From a virus, in the IMG/VR virus record IMGVR_UViG_3300025872_002429, positions 1 to 41,396 of that record: a DNA stretch of 41,396 bases, one strand, 5' to 3'. This document shows, one piece after another, positions 13,685 to 19,428 of the stretch. The translations under genes and the position numbers were made by a program. Position 1 is the first letter of the stretch, and each line of letters starts with the position of its first letter. The notes beneath the pieces were generated by a model. The model was not told the DNA's origin, ran no database searches, and saw only the letters and a list, made by a program, of their open reading frames with translations.

Positions 13685-13842
13685 TTGGAAGGACTGGAAA
13701 TGTCTGGGACTTCCTACTAAATCCTAGGGGATTCTTCTAGGTCGGGGGATTGATCACCCCTGCTCGTCTGCCCGATGACCCAGCAAGTGAAGGGACCTGA
13801 TTTACACTCAGACATCGACGGGAGCGTTACCTGTATCGGGCA
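13685..13842 (+). ncRNA. Large structured RNA with predicted pseudoknot
   Basis: The segment between tRNA-Asn and the Dps-like gene has no ORF but many perfect helices: GGAAG (13687-13691) / CTTCC (13710-13714), CCTAG (13723-13727) / CTAGG (13737-13741), GGGG (13745-13748) / CCCC (13757-13760), ATGTCTG (13700-13706) / CAGACAT (13809-13815), and TGCCCGAT (13769-13776) / ATCGGGCA (13835-13842). The last two interleave, giving a pseudoknot. It could be a riboswitch-like leader for the gene at 13879 or a free ncRNA. The wcaG and manA phage RNA families are candidates by context only. Confidence 0.55.
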
Positions 13843-13847
13843 TACTT

Positions 13848-13855
13848 AATAAATA
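13848..13855 (+). promoter_or_regulatory. Candidate late promoter for the Dps-like gene
   Basis: AATAAATA, with predicted start near 13861, lies 18 bases before the ATG at 13879 and directly after the structured RNA. Confidence 0.45.
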
Positions 13856-13878
13856 AAAATAAAATAAAAAAAAATACC

Positions 13879-14313
13879 ATGGAAAAACTATACAAAATTT
13901 TATCAGATACTCAAGCTGCTTTATTTGTTCTTTTCCAAAAAACTTGGGTATATCATTGGCATATTACTGGACCTGATTTTTATCAAGTTCATACTCTGTT
14001 TGGAGATCAATATACTGCTCTCTTTGAGGAGGTAGATAGAGTATCTGAGCATATTCGTTTTCTTGGCGCAAAACCAATCAGTGCTCTTTCTAGAGTTTCC
14101 GAAGTTTCAAGAATTTCAGAAGCAAAGAGTGGTCTTTCTGAAATGCAAATGATCAAAGATCTTCTTAGTGATCATGAGACAATTGTTAAGATGTTTGCTG
14201 AAGCTGCAGTAATTGCTGAAGAACTAAAATCAAGAGGAACTGTAAATATGCTTGATGATTTAAACGAAGCACACGGTAAGTATATTTGGTTCTTAAGATC
14301 ATTTACAGAATGA
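13879..14313 (+). CDS. Dps/ferritin-like protein
   Basis: A 144-residue helical protein of the Dps family, which oxidises and stores iron and can protect DNA. The ferroxidase ligands are in place: WHITGPDFYQVH supplies both His, and EEVDRVSEHIR supplies the Asp and Glu. The length is slightly short for Dps (about 160) because the flexible N-terminal DNA-binding tail is absent, so iron or peroxide detoxification is more likely than DNA condensation. It has a late-type promoter and follows a large structured RNA. Its presence suggests handling of oxidative or iron stress in the infected phototroph. Confidence 0.85.
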   Translation: MEKLYKILSDTQAALFVLFQKTWVYHWHITGPDFYQVHTLFGDQYTALFEEVDRVSEHIRFLGAKPISALSRVSEVSRISEAKSGLSEMQMIKDLLSDHETIVKMFAEAAVIAEELKSRGTVNMLDDLNEAHGKYIWFLRSFTE

Positions 14314-14325
14314 GGATGAATACCA

Positions 14326-14574
14326 ATGATTTCTATAAGATGCAAAGATTGCAATAAAGAATTAACAGGACATCCTACTAAAACTATAACTTGTGGATGT
14401 CCAAACATGTCAACAATACGTGGAGATAAGATTTCTGCTGTTGACTTATCTCGTATTGTTATGTTAAACTCCATGCAGAAGGAACAAAAAAATGTTCTGA
14501 CCTCTCAAGATATTGCTTGGCAGGAAGCACGTAGACAACGTAAAGTACGTCGTTTAGATTTTGAAGTCCGTTGA
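14326..14574 (+). CDS. Small zinc-ribbon-like phage protein
   Basis: An 82-residue protein with CKDC (6-9) and a CGC (23-25) that could form a small zinc site, then a basic C-terminal helix (WQEARRQRKVRRLDFEVR). It starts 12 bases after the Dps-like gene with GAGG upstream, so it is probably cotranscribed. I take it to be a conserved cyanophage protein of unknown role, perhaps nucleic-acid binding. Confidence 0.7.
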   Translation: MISIRCKDCNKELTGHPTKTITCGCPNMSTIRGDKISAVDLSRIVMLNSMQKEQKNVLTSQDIAWQEARRQRKVRRLDFEVR

Positions 14575-14583
14575 GGACTTATT

Positions 14584-14667
14584 GGAAAGGTGTCCGAGTG
14601 GTTTAAGGAAACGGTCTTGAAAACCGTCGTGTTAATAGCACCGTGGGTTCGAATCCCACCCTTTCCG
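14584..14667 (+). tRNA. tRNA-Ser (TGA)
   Basis: The acceptor GGAAAGG pairs with CCTTTCC, the anticodon stem ACGGT/ACCGT carries loop CTTGAAA (TGA), there is a class II variable arm and a TTCGAAT T-loop. It begins 9 bases after the preceding gene and would decode UCN. Confidence 0.92.
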
Positions 14668-14729
14668 TTTTAAGAAATACAACAAATTTAACAATCTCTT
14701 CAGCAGTGTTAAGATATCAACACAAAATG

Positions 14730-14762
14730 TTGACGATGAAAGTTCTCTGATTAGTATATAAT
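14730..14762 (+). promoter_or_regulatory. Probable sigma70-type promoter
   Basis: TTGACG (14730-14735) with TAGTAT (14752-14757, 16-bp spacing), partly overlapping a perfect TATAAT (14757-14762). It lies 20 bases upstream of the small gene at 14783. A small hairpin CAACA/TGTTG (14719-14733) overlaps the -35 box. Confidence 0.45.
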
Positions 14763-14782
14763 AGTACTATCATTCAAAATTT

Positions 14783-14932
14783 ATGGACCAACATACCTAT
14801 AATAATTGGGTGAAGATCAAGGAGACTTTTGAAACCTCTGGCAACACAGATAATATGTTTTACAAAAGAGCAGTTGAAATTGTAAAAACAAAAAGAGATC
14901 CTCTTGCTAAGTTTCTTGGAGATGAAAAGTGA
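14783..14932 (+). CDS. Small conserved phage protein
   Basis: A 49-residue helical protein (MDQHTYNNWVKIKETFETSG, C-terminus DPLAKFLGDEK). Its stop overlaps the next start (TGATG at 14930-14934). It is short but has a clear promoter upstream and tight coupling downstream, so it is likely real. Function unknown. Confidence 0.65.
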   Translation: MDQHTYNNWVKIKETFETSGNTDNMFYKRAVEIVKTKRDPLAKFLGDEK

Positions 14933-15132
14933 TGGATCCTCAAGACGAATTCATCACACGTTCTGAAGTTCAGGAGATGATTGATGCAGCAATACGACGA
15001 CACAACCGTAATGCTTCTATCATTAGTATGTGCGTCGGTTGGGTGGTTCTTGCTTTATTTGCTGAGGGACTTTTGAGATTGATTGGAGTTATTCCTCCTT
15101 TACTGCCATGGCTCAAAATTACTCTGAACTAA
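14932..15132 (+). CDS. Small single-pass membrane protein
   Basis: A 66-residue protein with a soluble acidic N-terminus (MDPQDEFITRSEVQEMIDAA), a basic stop-transfer-like RRHNR, and a hydrophobic segment (SMCVGWVVLALFAEGLLRLI). ATG 14932 is chosen over GTG 14929 because of the TGATG overlap. The gene begins a run of three tiny membrane proteins before talC. Confidence 0.7.
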   Translation: MDPQDEFITRSEVQEMIDAAIRRHNRNASIISMCVGWVVLALFAEGLLRLIGVIPPLLPWLKITLN

Positions 15133-15398
15133 TATTCTTAGTTCCTTGGTTTGTTCTTGTGGTGATTGGATTTACAATGTTTGTACAAGGATGGATGATT
15201 ATGAATGCTCATCATGGATATTCCAAAAGTCCAAAAATTAAACATCCAGAGTTAAATAATGTAAGAGCAGGAGATCCTTTACTCGTGGTAAGATTTTCGG
15301 AAGAAGATTTAGAAAAACTACAAGAAAGAATTCAAAAACAAAAAATGGAAGAATTGTTTGAGGAACCATCTACTTATGAGGATGAGGAAGATGAGTAA
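15108..15398 (+). CDS. Small membrane protein with acidic tail
   Basis: A 96-residue protein: one N-terminal transmembrane helix (LIFLVPWFVLVVIGFTMFV), then a soluble part with DPLLVVRFSEEDLEKLQERI and a strongly acidic end (EEPSTYEDEEDE). It overlaps both neighbours by 8-25 bases, indicating an operon. No known function. Confidence 0.7.
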   Translation: MAQNYSELIFLVPWFVLVVIGFTMFVQGWMIMNAHHGYSKSPKIKHPELNNVRAGDPLLVVRFSEEDLEKLQERIQKQKMEELFEEPSTYEDEEDE

Positions 15399-15480
15399 CA
15401 AAATATATACTGCATTGACAGTATTTGGAATTATTGGATTATTTGTTATATGGGGATTAAACCACGCATATCCACAATAG
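15391..15480 (+). CDS. 29-residue membrane micro-protein
   Basis: The ATG at 15391 overlaps the previous stop (ATGAGTAA). The product is almost all one hydrophobic helix (ALTVFGIIGLFVIWGL) with short polar ends. A GGAG site for talC follows. Tiny photosystem-like or membrane peptides are common in cyanophages; the role here is not recognisable. Confidence 0.6.
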   Translation: MSNKIYTALTVFGIIGLFVIWGLNHAYPQ

Positions 15481-15490
15481 GAGTTACTGC

Positions 15491-16150
15491 ATGAAGATTT
15501 TTTTAGATACAGCTGACGTTTCACTGATTAAATCAGCATACGAAACAGGATTATTGGATGGTGTCACTACAAATCCATCACTTATCCTTAAAAGCGGCAG
15601 ACAACTTCTAGAAGTTATAGAAGAGATTTCATCTAAGTTTAAAAACTTAGAAAGTATCTCTGCGGAAGTTGTTGCGGATACGTCTGAGGAAATGCTTTCT
15701 CAGGCAGAAAAGTATTATACAATTGCACCAAACGTTACGATTAAAGTTCCTTGTACAGTTGAGGGACTTAAGACTTGCAAGTTTCTTTCCGATAAAGGAA
15801 TTAAAACTAATGTAACTTTGGTATTCTCAGTCGCACAAGCAATTCTTGCATCCAAAGCAGGAGCAACATTTATCTCACCATTCGTTGGAAGATGGATGGA
15901 CAATTCAATTGATGGAATTGAATTGCTCAAGAATATTCGTAAAGCATTTGATTATTCCGGAACAAAAACGCAAATTCTTGCAGCATCTCTTCGTGATGTT
16001 AGACAAGTTGAACAATCTGCACTCATGGGAGCAGATGTGGTTACAATACCTCCAGTTGTTTTCTGGGCAATGTATAAGAATATTATGACTGAAAAGGGAC
16101 TGGAGTTATTCCAGAAAGATTGGGATGAAGTTCTTAAATCAAAAGAATGA
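15491..16150 (+). CDS. talC: Transaldolase, small TalC/FSA type
   Basis: A 219-residue aldolase-fold enzyme of the pentose phosphate pathway. The Schiff-base Lys is Lys85 in NVTIKVPCT, the same position as in fructose-6-phosphate aldolase. VTTNPSLI (25-32), the FISPFVGRW segment and the C-terminal TIPP motif complete the active site. TalC is a known auxiliary metabolic gene of T4-like cyanophages; with gnd just downstream it would push host carbon toward NADPH and ribose for phage nucleotide synthesis by the nrdAB reductase. The upstream GGAG at 15480 gives good initiation. Confidence 0.95.
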   Translation: MKIFLDTADVSLIKSAYETGLLDGVTTNPSLILKSGRQLLEVIEEISSKFKNLESISAEVVADTSEEMLSQAEKYYTIAPNVTIKVPCTVEGLKTCKFLSDKGIKTNVTLVFSVAQAILASKAGATFISPFVGRWMDNSIDGIELLKNIRKAFDYSGTKTQILAASLRDVRQVEQSALMGADVVTIPPVVFWAMYKNIMTEKGLELFQKDWDEVLKSKE

Positions 16151-16353
16151 AAAAGGAGCATCAGTGTTGGAATTTCATAATGTCTTCATTCACAAGATCA
16201 TATGGGGTAAATAGAGTGATGATTGAACAGAAATTTCACGAAATTGCTTTACAATGGTGCGATGATAATAATTATGTTTGCAATATTCATTTAGATGATT
16301 TGAATAAAGTTGATGCATATTTCAGAAATATTTACGACAACTGGGAGAACTAA
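16147..16353 (+). CDS. Small hypothetical protein between talC and gnd
   Basis: A 68-residue protein starting at an ATGA overlap with the talC stop and ending immediately before the gnd ATG. It has Trp and Cys (HQCWNF, LQWCDDNNYVC) and an acidic C-terminus. An internal Met at 16180 is an alternative start. Tight packing argues that it is translated. No recognised family. Confidence 0.6.
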   Translation: MKKEHQCWNFIMSSFTRSYGVNRVMIEQKFHEIALQWCDDNNYVCNIHLDDLNKVDAYFRNIYDNWEN

Positions 16354-17388
16354 ATGAAAGTAGGATTAATCGGTTTAGGACGAATGGGGGAAGGAATGTC
16401 CCGTCGTATGATGAAAGCAGATATCGAAGTGTGGGGATACCGCAGAAATTATGAAAAGGCAAATGAAGCATTTGAAAAAGGATATGTGAATGGAATTGCT
16501 ACAACTATTGAAACTTTAGTTAGAGTTGTAAAAACTAAAAATAATGGTGGCACTACCCCTGGTGTCTTTATGATGGTTGTGCCAGCAGAAACAGTAGAGG
16601 AAACGATTAATGAGTTACTACGATTTTGTGGTGAGGGAGATATTATTATTGATCATGGCAATAGCAATTTTAAAGACAGTCGGAAGAGAGCAGAACGTCT
16701 GGCAAAGATGGGTATCCAATATATTGATTGTGGCACTAGCGGCGGTGTTTATGGTTTGGATCGTGGATACTGTCTTATGGTTGGCGGTGGAGATACTGCA
16801 GTCGCCACTTGTAAAAGCATTTTTAATGCCCTCTCCCCAGATATTCACTCTGCCCCAAGGACTAACCCCTGCGACAACGTAACCTCTGGAGAGCACGGTT
16901 GGTTACATTGTGGTGGTCCAGGAGCAGGACATTTTGTGAAGATGGTGCATAATGGCATTGAATATGGTATGATGCAGGCGTATGCCGAAGGTTTCAATAT
17001 TCTAAAGAGTGCAAACAATGGAGCACAATACGTCAGAGAAGGAGATGCAGAGGTCGCACCTATGGCAGATCCAGAAAGTTACTGCTATGATATTGACGTT
17101 GCTGAAGTGGCTGAGTTATGGCGTCGCGGTAGTGTTGTTAGTAGCTGGTTACTTGACCTTACTGCTGATGTGCTGCGCGGCAGCCCAGAGCTTAAACAAT
17201 TCTCTGGTGGAGTATCCGATAGTGGTGAAGGTCGCTGGACTGTTACTGCCGCTGTGGATCTGGGGGTTCCCGCTCCTGTCATTACTACGGCATTATACGA
17301 AAGATTCAATTCAAGAAATCTCGGAACGTTTGCGGCAAAAATCCTGAATGGTATGAGGTATATGTTTGGAGGACATCACGTTAGGTAA
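16354..17388 (+). CDS. gnd: 6-phosphogluconate dehydrogenase (decarboxylating)
   Basis: A 344-residue NAD(P)-dependent oxidoreductase. The Rossmann motif GLIGLGRMG is at 4-12, followed by MMVVPAETVE, DHGNSNF and the substrate-binding/catalytic segment CGGPGAGHFVKMVHNGIEYG. The C-terminal helical domain includes ELWRRGSVVSSWLLDL and ALYERFNSR. It is shorter than the 470-residue enterobacterial enzyme, fitting the compact bacterial/cyanophage form. It produces ribulose-5-phosphate and NADPH. Partner gene talC is immediately upstream; both are known cyanophage auxiliary metabolic genes. Confidence 0.94.
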   Translation: MKVGLIGLGRMGEGMSRRMMKADIEVWGYRRNYEKANEAFEKGYVNGIATTIETLVRVVKTKNNGGTTPGVFMMVVPAETVEETINELLRFCGEGDIIIDHGNSNFKDSRKRAERLAKMGIQYIDCGTSGGVYGLDRGYCLMVGGGDTAVATCKSIFNALSPDIHSAPRTNPCDNVTSGEHGWLHCGGPGAGHFVKMVHNGIEYGMMQAYAEGFNILKSANNGAQYVREGDAEVAPMADPESYCYDIDVAEVAELWRRGSVVSSWLLDLTADVLRGSPELKQFSGGVSDSGEGRWTVTAAVDLGVPAPVITTALYERFNSRNLGTFAAKILNGMRYMFGGHHVR

Positions 17389-17392
17389 TCAA

Positions 17393-17515
17393 ATGCATAA
17401 TGTTTTTGGTTTTGTAGAATTTGTGCTAAATAACCCCATATCACTATTCATTATTGGTATGGGGTTGACAGTGGTTCCCTGGTTGGGTATAATGTATGTA
17501 CATAAAGACAAATAA
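17393..17515 (+). CDS. 40-residue membrane micro-protein
   Basis: It starts five bases after the gnd stop. It has a single hydrophobic stretch (NPISLFIIGMGLTVVPWLGI) with a short basic tail (YVHKDK). A near-perfect promoter is embedded in its coding sequence. Likely real by position and composition; function unknown. Confidence 0.55.
   Translation: MHNVFGFVEFVLNNPISLFIIGMGLTVVPWLGIMYVHKDK
17465..17493 (+). promoter_or_regulatory. Consensus sigma70-type promoter
   Basis: TTGACA (17465-17470), 17-bp spacer, TATAAT (17488-17493). RNA would begin near 17500 and carry the hairpin at 17529-17555 in front of the HNH gene and then tRNA-Pro. Confidence 0.7.
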
Positions 17516-17519
17516 CCAC

Positions 17520-17555
17520 CATAAATATTTTGGTAGAATAATTTTATCTACCAAA
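17520..17555 (+). promoter_or_regulatory. Late promoter and start-codon hairpin of the HNH gene
   Basis: CATAAATA (17520-17527) predicts a late start near 17533. TTTGGTAGA (17529-17537) pairs perfectly with TCTACCAAA (17547-17555), whose last base is the A of the HNH ATG. RNA from the upstream promoter holds the full hairpin over the start; late RNA lacks part of the 5' arm. Confidence 0.6.
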
Positions 17556-17911
17556 TGAAAACGCATAAATGTGGACATTGTGGTGAAACAGACCCAACAA
17601 AATTTTATGGACATAAAAAATCAGTTTGTGGTGCTTGTCACAATAAGTATACTTTAGAACTTGGTCAAACAAAGAGAAACTTTATCATTGAACAAATGGG
17701 CGGAAAATGTATCTCTTGTGGATATAATAAATATTCGTCAGCACTCCAAGTTCACCATTTAGACCCTTCCAAAAAAGACTCAAAATTTCATGGAATTCGT
17801 GGATGGGGGAAACAAAGAATACTTGACGAAATAAATGGGTGTGTGTTATTATGTGCTTGTTGTCATGCAGCAGTTCATAGCAATGAACTAAAATTACGGA
17901 GTATCGCCTAA
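17555..17911 (+). CDS. HNH homing endonuclease overlapping tRNA-Pro
   Basis: A 118-residue compact HNH nuclease: an N-terminal zinc ribbon (CGHCGET, CGACHNKY), then CISCGYN, LQVHHLDPSKK and LLCACCHAAVH forming the HNH core with its zinc site. It shares the CxxCGYN and HHxDP layout with the HNH enzyme at 12588 but lacks that protein's N-terminal helix-turn-helix. Its last five codons overlap the first 15 bases of tRNA-Pro, so endonuclease gene and tRNA are physically fused. Probably a homing enzyme exploiting the conserved tRNA site. Confidence 0.87.
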   Translation: MKTHKCGHCGETDPTKFYGHKKSVCGACHNKYTLELGQTKRNFIIEQMGGKCISCGYNKYSSALQVHHLDPSKKDSKFHGIRGWGKQRILDEINGCVLLCACCHAAVHSNELKLRSIA

Positions 17912-17972
17912 CTTGGTCATGGCACCTGCTTTGGGAGCAGGAATAATTTCGGTTCAAATCCGAATACTCCGA
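17897..17972 (+). tRNA. tRNA-Pro (TGG)
   Basis: The acceptor CGGAGTA pairs with TACTCCG, the anticodon stem CCTGC/GCAGG carries loop TTTGGGA (TGG), and the T-arm is TTCGGTTCAAATCCGAA. The 5' 15 bases are also the 3' coding end and stop of the HNH gene. Confidence 0.9.
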
Positions 17973-17989
17973 CTCATAAATCTCACTTT

Positions 17990-18220
17990 ATGAAAATGAA
18001 TCAAGAAATTAACGATCTTACAACGTTTACAATTGAAGAATTTCAGAATGACTTTGACAATCTTATGAATAGAGTTGAAGGTGGAGAATCATTTATCATA
18101 AAAAGTGAGCATGGGAACGCAGTAATAGTTCCATACAACGAAGTGGTTCAAGTATTTCAAGAATCTGGTATGAGTGATGAACTCATACGAATACACACGG
18201 ATCACGAAGAAGGTTCTTGA
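17990..18220 (+). CDS. Phd/YefM-like antitoxin-type protein
   Basis: A 76-residue protein whose central part (TIEEFQNDFDNLMNRVEGGE, then SFIIKSEHGNAVIVPYNEV) matches the Phd/YefM antitoxin fold: helix, short strand pair and a promoter-binding N-terminal region. No RelE/Doc-like toxin gene lies beside it; the next gene is a tRNA. It may neutralise host toxins during infection or act as a repressor. A second in-frame ATG (17996) is possible. Its last codons contain the -35 box of the downstream tRNA promoter. Confidence 0.7.
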   Translation: MKMNQEINDLTTFTIEEFQNDFDNLMNRVEGGESFIIKSEHGNAVIVPYNEVVQVFQESGMSDELIRIHTDHEEGS

Positions 18221-18245
18221 CAAAGGGTTCCAGGTACTCTACAAT
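18217..18245 (+). promoter_or_regulatory. Sigma70-type promoter for the tRNA pair
   Basis: TTGACA (18217-18222) and TACAAT (18240-18245), 17-bp spacing, 14 bases before the tRNA-like gene at 18259. Confidence 0.65.
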
Positions 18246-18258
18246 ATACCTGATTAAT

Positions 18259-18346
18259 GCGAGTGAGACTTGGTAGTCAGAGGAGTCTTATAAACTCTTT
18301 CCGCCAGATTAGCGGCTTTGAGGTGGTTCAAATCCACCCACTCGTA
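18259..18346 (+). tRNA. tRNA-like gene, anticodon TAT (Ile?), atypical shape
   Basis: The acceptor GCGAGTG/CACTCGT and the T-arm GGTGG/CCACC with TTCAAAT are good. The anticodon stem GGAGT/ACTCT holds loop CTTATAA, giving TAT (AUA, Ile). The D-arm is abnormally short (GACT-TGGT-AGTC) and the variable region has a class II-sized hairpin CCGC/GCGG. Class II tRNAs are normally Leu, Ser or Tyr, so identity is uncertain. It may be a chimeric or invaded tRNA or have unusual charging. Confidence 0.6.
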
Positions 18347-18350
18347 CCTT

Positions 18351-18424
18351 GCAGGTTTAGCAATCTGGTCGAATGCAGCGTTCTCATAAAGCGCCTTAGA
18401 AGGGTTCAATTCCCTTAACCTGCA
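18351..18424 (+). tRNA. tRNA-Met (CAT)
   Basis: The acceptor GCAGGTT pairs with AACCTGC, the anticodon stem GCGTT/AGCGC carries loop CTCATAA (CAT), and the T-arm is AGGGTTCAATTCCCT. A CAT anticodon could also be lysidine-modified tRNA-Ile2; the sequence alone does not decide this. It is spaced four bases from the previous tRNA. Confidence 0.88.
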
Positions 18425-18449
18425 CTGGACACTTACTAAAGCGTCCTAC

Positions 18450-18478
18450 TTGACTTTCAAACATCACTTCTCTATAAT
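18450..18478 (+). promoter_or_regulatory. Sigma70-type promoter
   Basis: TTGACT (18450-18455), 17-bp spacer, TATAAT (18473-18478), and the gene start 22 bases downstream at 18501. Confidence 0.7.
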
Positions 18479-18500
18479 ACTAAGGTCAACAATCAAAACA

Positions 18501-18716
18501 ATGACTCTCACTTCTAAATTCAAGAAAGACGTTCAAACCCTTCGTGGTGCAGCAAATGGCGAATTCTACCTTGATGTAAAGAATCCGAAACTTTATAAAA
18601 AAGTTCGCCGTTACTATGAAAATGAAGGTGTGGTATTTTCTGGTGATCCTCTGGATGATTATGAAATGCTTATGGAATACGTAGCTGCTGATCTTGAGTC
18701 TGTTGAGGTTGCATGA
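18501..18716 (+). CDS. Small conserved cyanophage protein
   Basis: A 71-residue charged protein (MTLTSKFKKDVQTLRGAANG, EFYLDVKNPKLYKKVRRYYE, acidic tail). The start at 18501 is placed by the promoter just upstream; the frame extension to 18450 overlaps the -35 box and is rejected. It ends in an ATGA overlap with the next gene. Function unknown. Confidence 0.72.
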   Translation: MTLTSKFKKDVQTLRGAANGEFYLDVKNPKLYKKVRRYYENEGVVFSGDPLDDYEMLMEYVAADLESVEVA

Positions 18717-18949
18717 AATCCAAAGTTCTTCTTGAACGAGAAGGATATCGCTTTGTAGAAGCAGGTATTCTTGAGATAAATGGTAAACCAGATTATCGTC
18801 TGCAAAAGCAGAATTACTATACAAAACGCTGGTATGACATTTATTTGTTTGATAATGTTTTACAATGTTCTACTGCTATGGAAGACATTGAGTATGCAAA
18901 ATGGTTAGATCCAGATCGTGTTCCTTGTTATGTAAAGGATGATGATTAA
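18713..18949 (+). CDS. Small conserved cyanophage protein
   Basis: A 78-residue protein with an ATGA overlap to the upstream gene. The sequence is strand-rich and aromatic (EGYRFVEAGILEINGKPDYR, YYTKRWYDIYLFDN) with an acidic end. The pair 18501/18713 appears to be one transcription unit. No known domain. Confidence 0.72.
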   Translation: MKSKVLLEREGYRFVEAGILEINGKPDYRLQKQNYYTKRWYDIYLFDNVLQCSTAMEDIEYAKWLDPDRVPCYVKDDD

Positions 18950-18996
18950 ATAGTCACGGAGAGACTTTAAAAGTACTGGTCGGGAGCAAACCCCTT

Positions 18997-19233
18997 ATGT
19001 CCAAGGCAAGCATTCTGCGTTATCTTGGAAATCTTCTTCTCATAATTGGTTATCAAACTATGTTGTGGGGAGATTTCAAATATGGTTTAATGTTAAACGT
19101 TGTTGGGGGATTACTCACAGTACCTTTTGCAATTAAACTAAAACTTTGGGATGTGCTATTCTTATGTGCATTCTTTGGTATTACCGAGATATCAAAGTTA
19201 ACCCAACTTTATTTTAGTCCTGGAATGACTTAA
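18997..19233 (+). CDS. Small multi-pass membrane protein
   Basis: A 78-residue protein with two to three hydrophobic segments (YLGNLLLIIGYQTMLW, GLMLNVVGGLLTVPFAIKL, VLFLCAFFGITEI). It resembles small cyanophage membrane proteins of unknown function. Between it and the preceding gene is a 47-base spacer with no clear SD. Confidence 0.7.
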   Translation: MSKASILRYLGNLLLIIGYQTMLWGDFKYGLMLNVVGGLLTVPFAIKLKLWDVLFLCAFFGITEISKLTQLYFSPGMT

Positions 19234-19267
19234 AACTTACACTGGTGGAGTCAAGTATGACCCTATT

Positions 19268-19366
19268 ATGAGTTTACGTCATCTCAAAAATGCCGTTGGT
19301 GCGGATGGGGAATTCTTTCTCCGCCTGGTTTCCAATTTCCAGTCAAAGAATTGGTGGCGAGCCTGA
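19268..19366 (+). CDS. Possible 32-residue micro-protein
   Basis: ORF MSLRHLKNAVGADGEFFLRL followed by a Trp-rich end (NWWRA). ADGEFFLRL resembles AANGEFYLDV in the protein at 18501, hinting at relationship to its N-terminal half. No SD is visible and the region also has hairpin potential (GCGGA/TCCGC), so coding status is uncertain. It precedes a terminator. Confidence 0.4.
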   Translation: MSLRHLKNAVGADGEFFLRLVSNFQSKNWWRA

Positions 19367-19374
19367 GTTACAGA

Positions 19375-19401
19375 GGTGGGTTGCATAAACCCACCTTTTT
19401 T
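19375..19401 (+). terminator. Intrinsic terminator before the surface-sugar cluster
   Basis: GGTGGGTT (19375-19382) and AACCCACC (19388-19395) with a 5-nt loop and six T. TTGCAT (19381-19386) and TATAAT (19404-19409) with 17-bp spacing overlap it and could be the promoter of the cluster starting at 19429. Confidence 0.8.
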
Positions 19402-19428
19402 AGTATAATAATAAAAAAATATATTCCT

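Noticed and set aside
13501-13842. Assignment of the spacers as manA or wcaG RNAs
   Set aside because: Context fits those phage RNA families, but I cannot verify their consensus from memory, so only structured-RNA calls are made.
17520-17555. Classical terminator between gnd and the HNH gene
   Set aside because: The hairpin has no T-run after it and its 3' arm reaches the HNH start codon, so translational control is more likely.
18450-18500. Upstream start of the gene at 18501
   Set aside because: The extension would begin at the -35 box of a consensus promoter whose RNA starts downstream of it.
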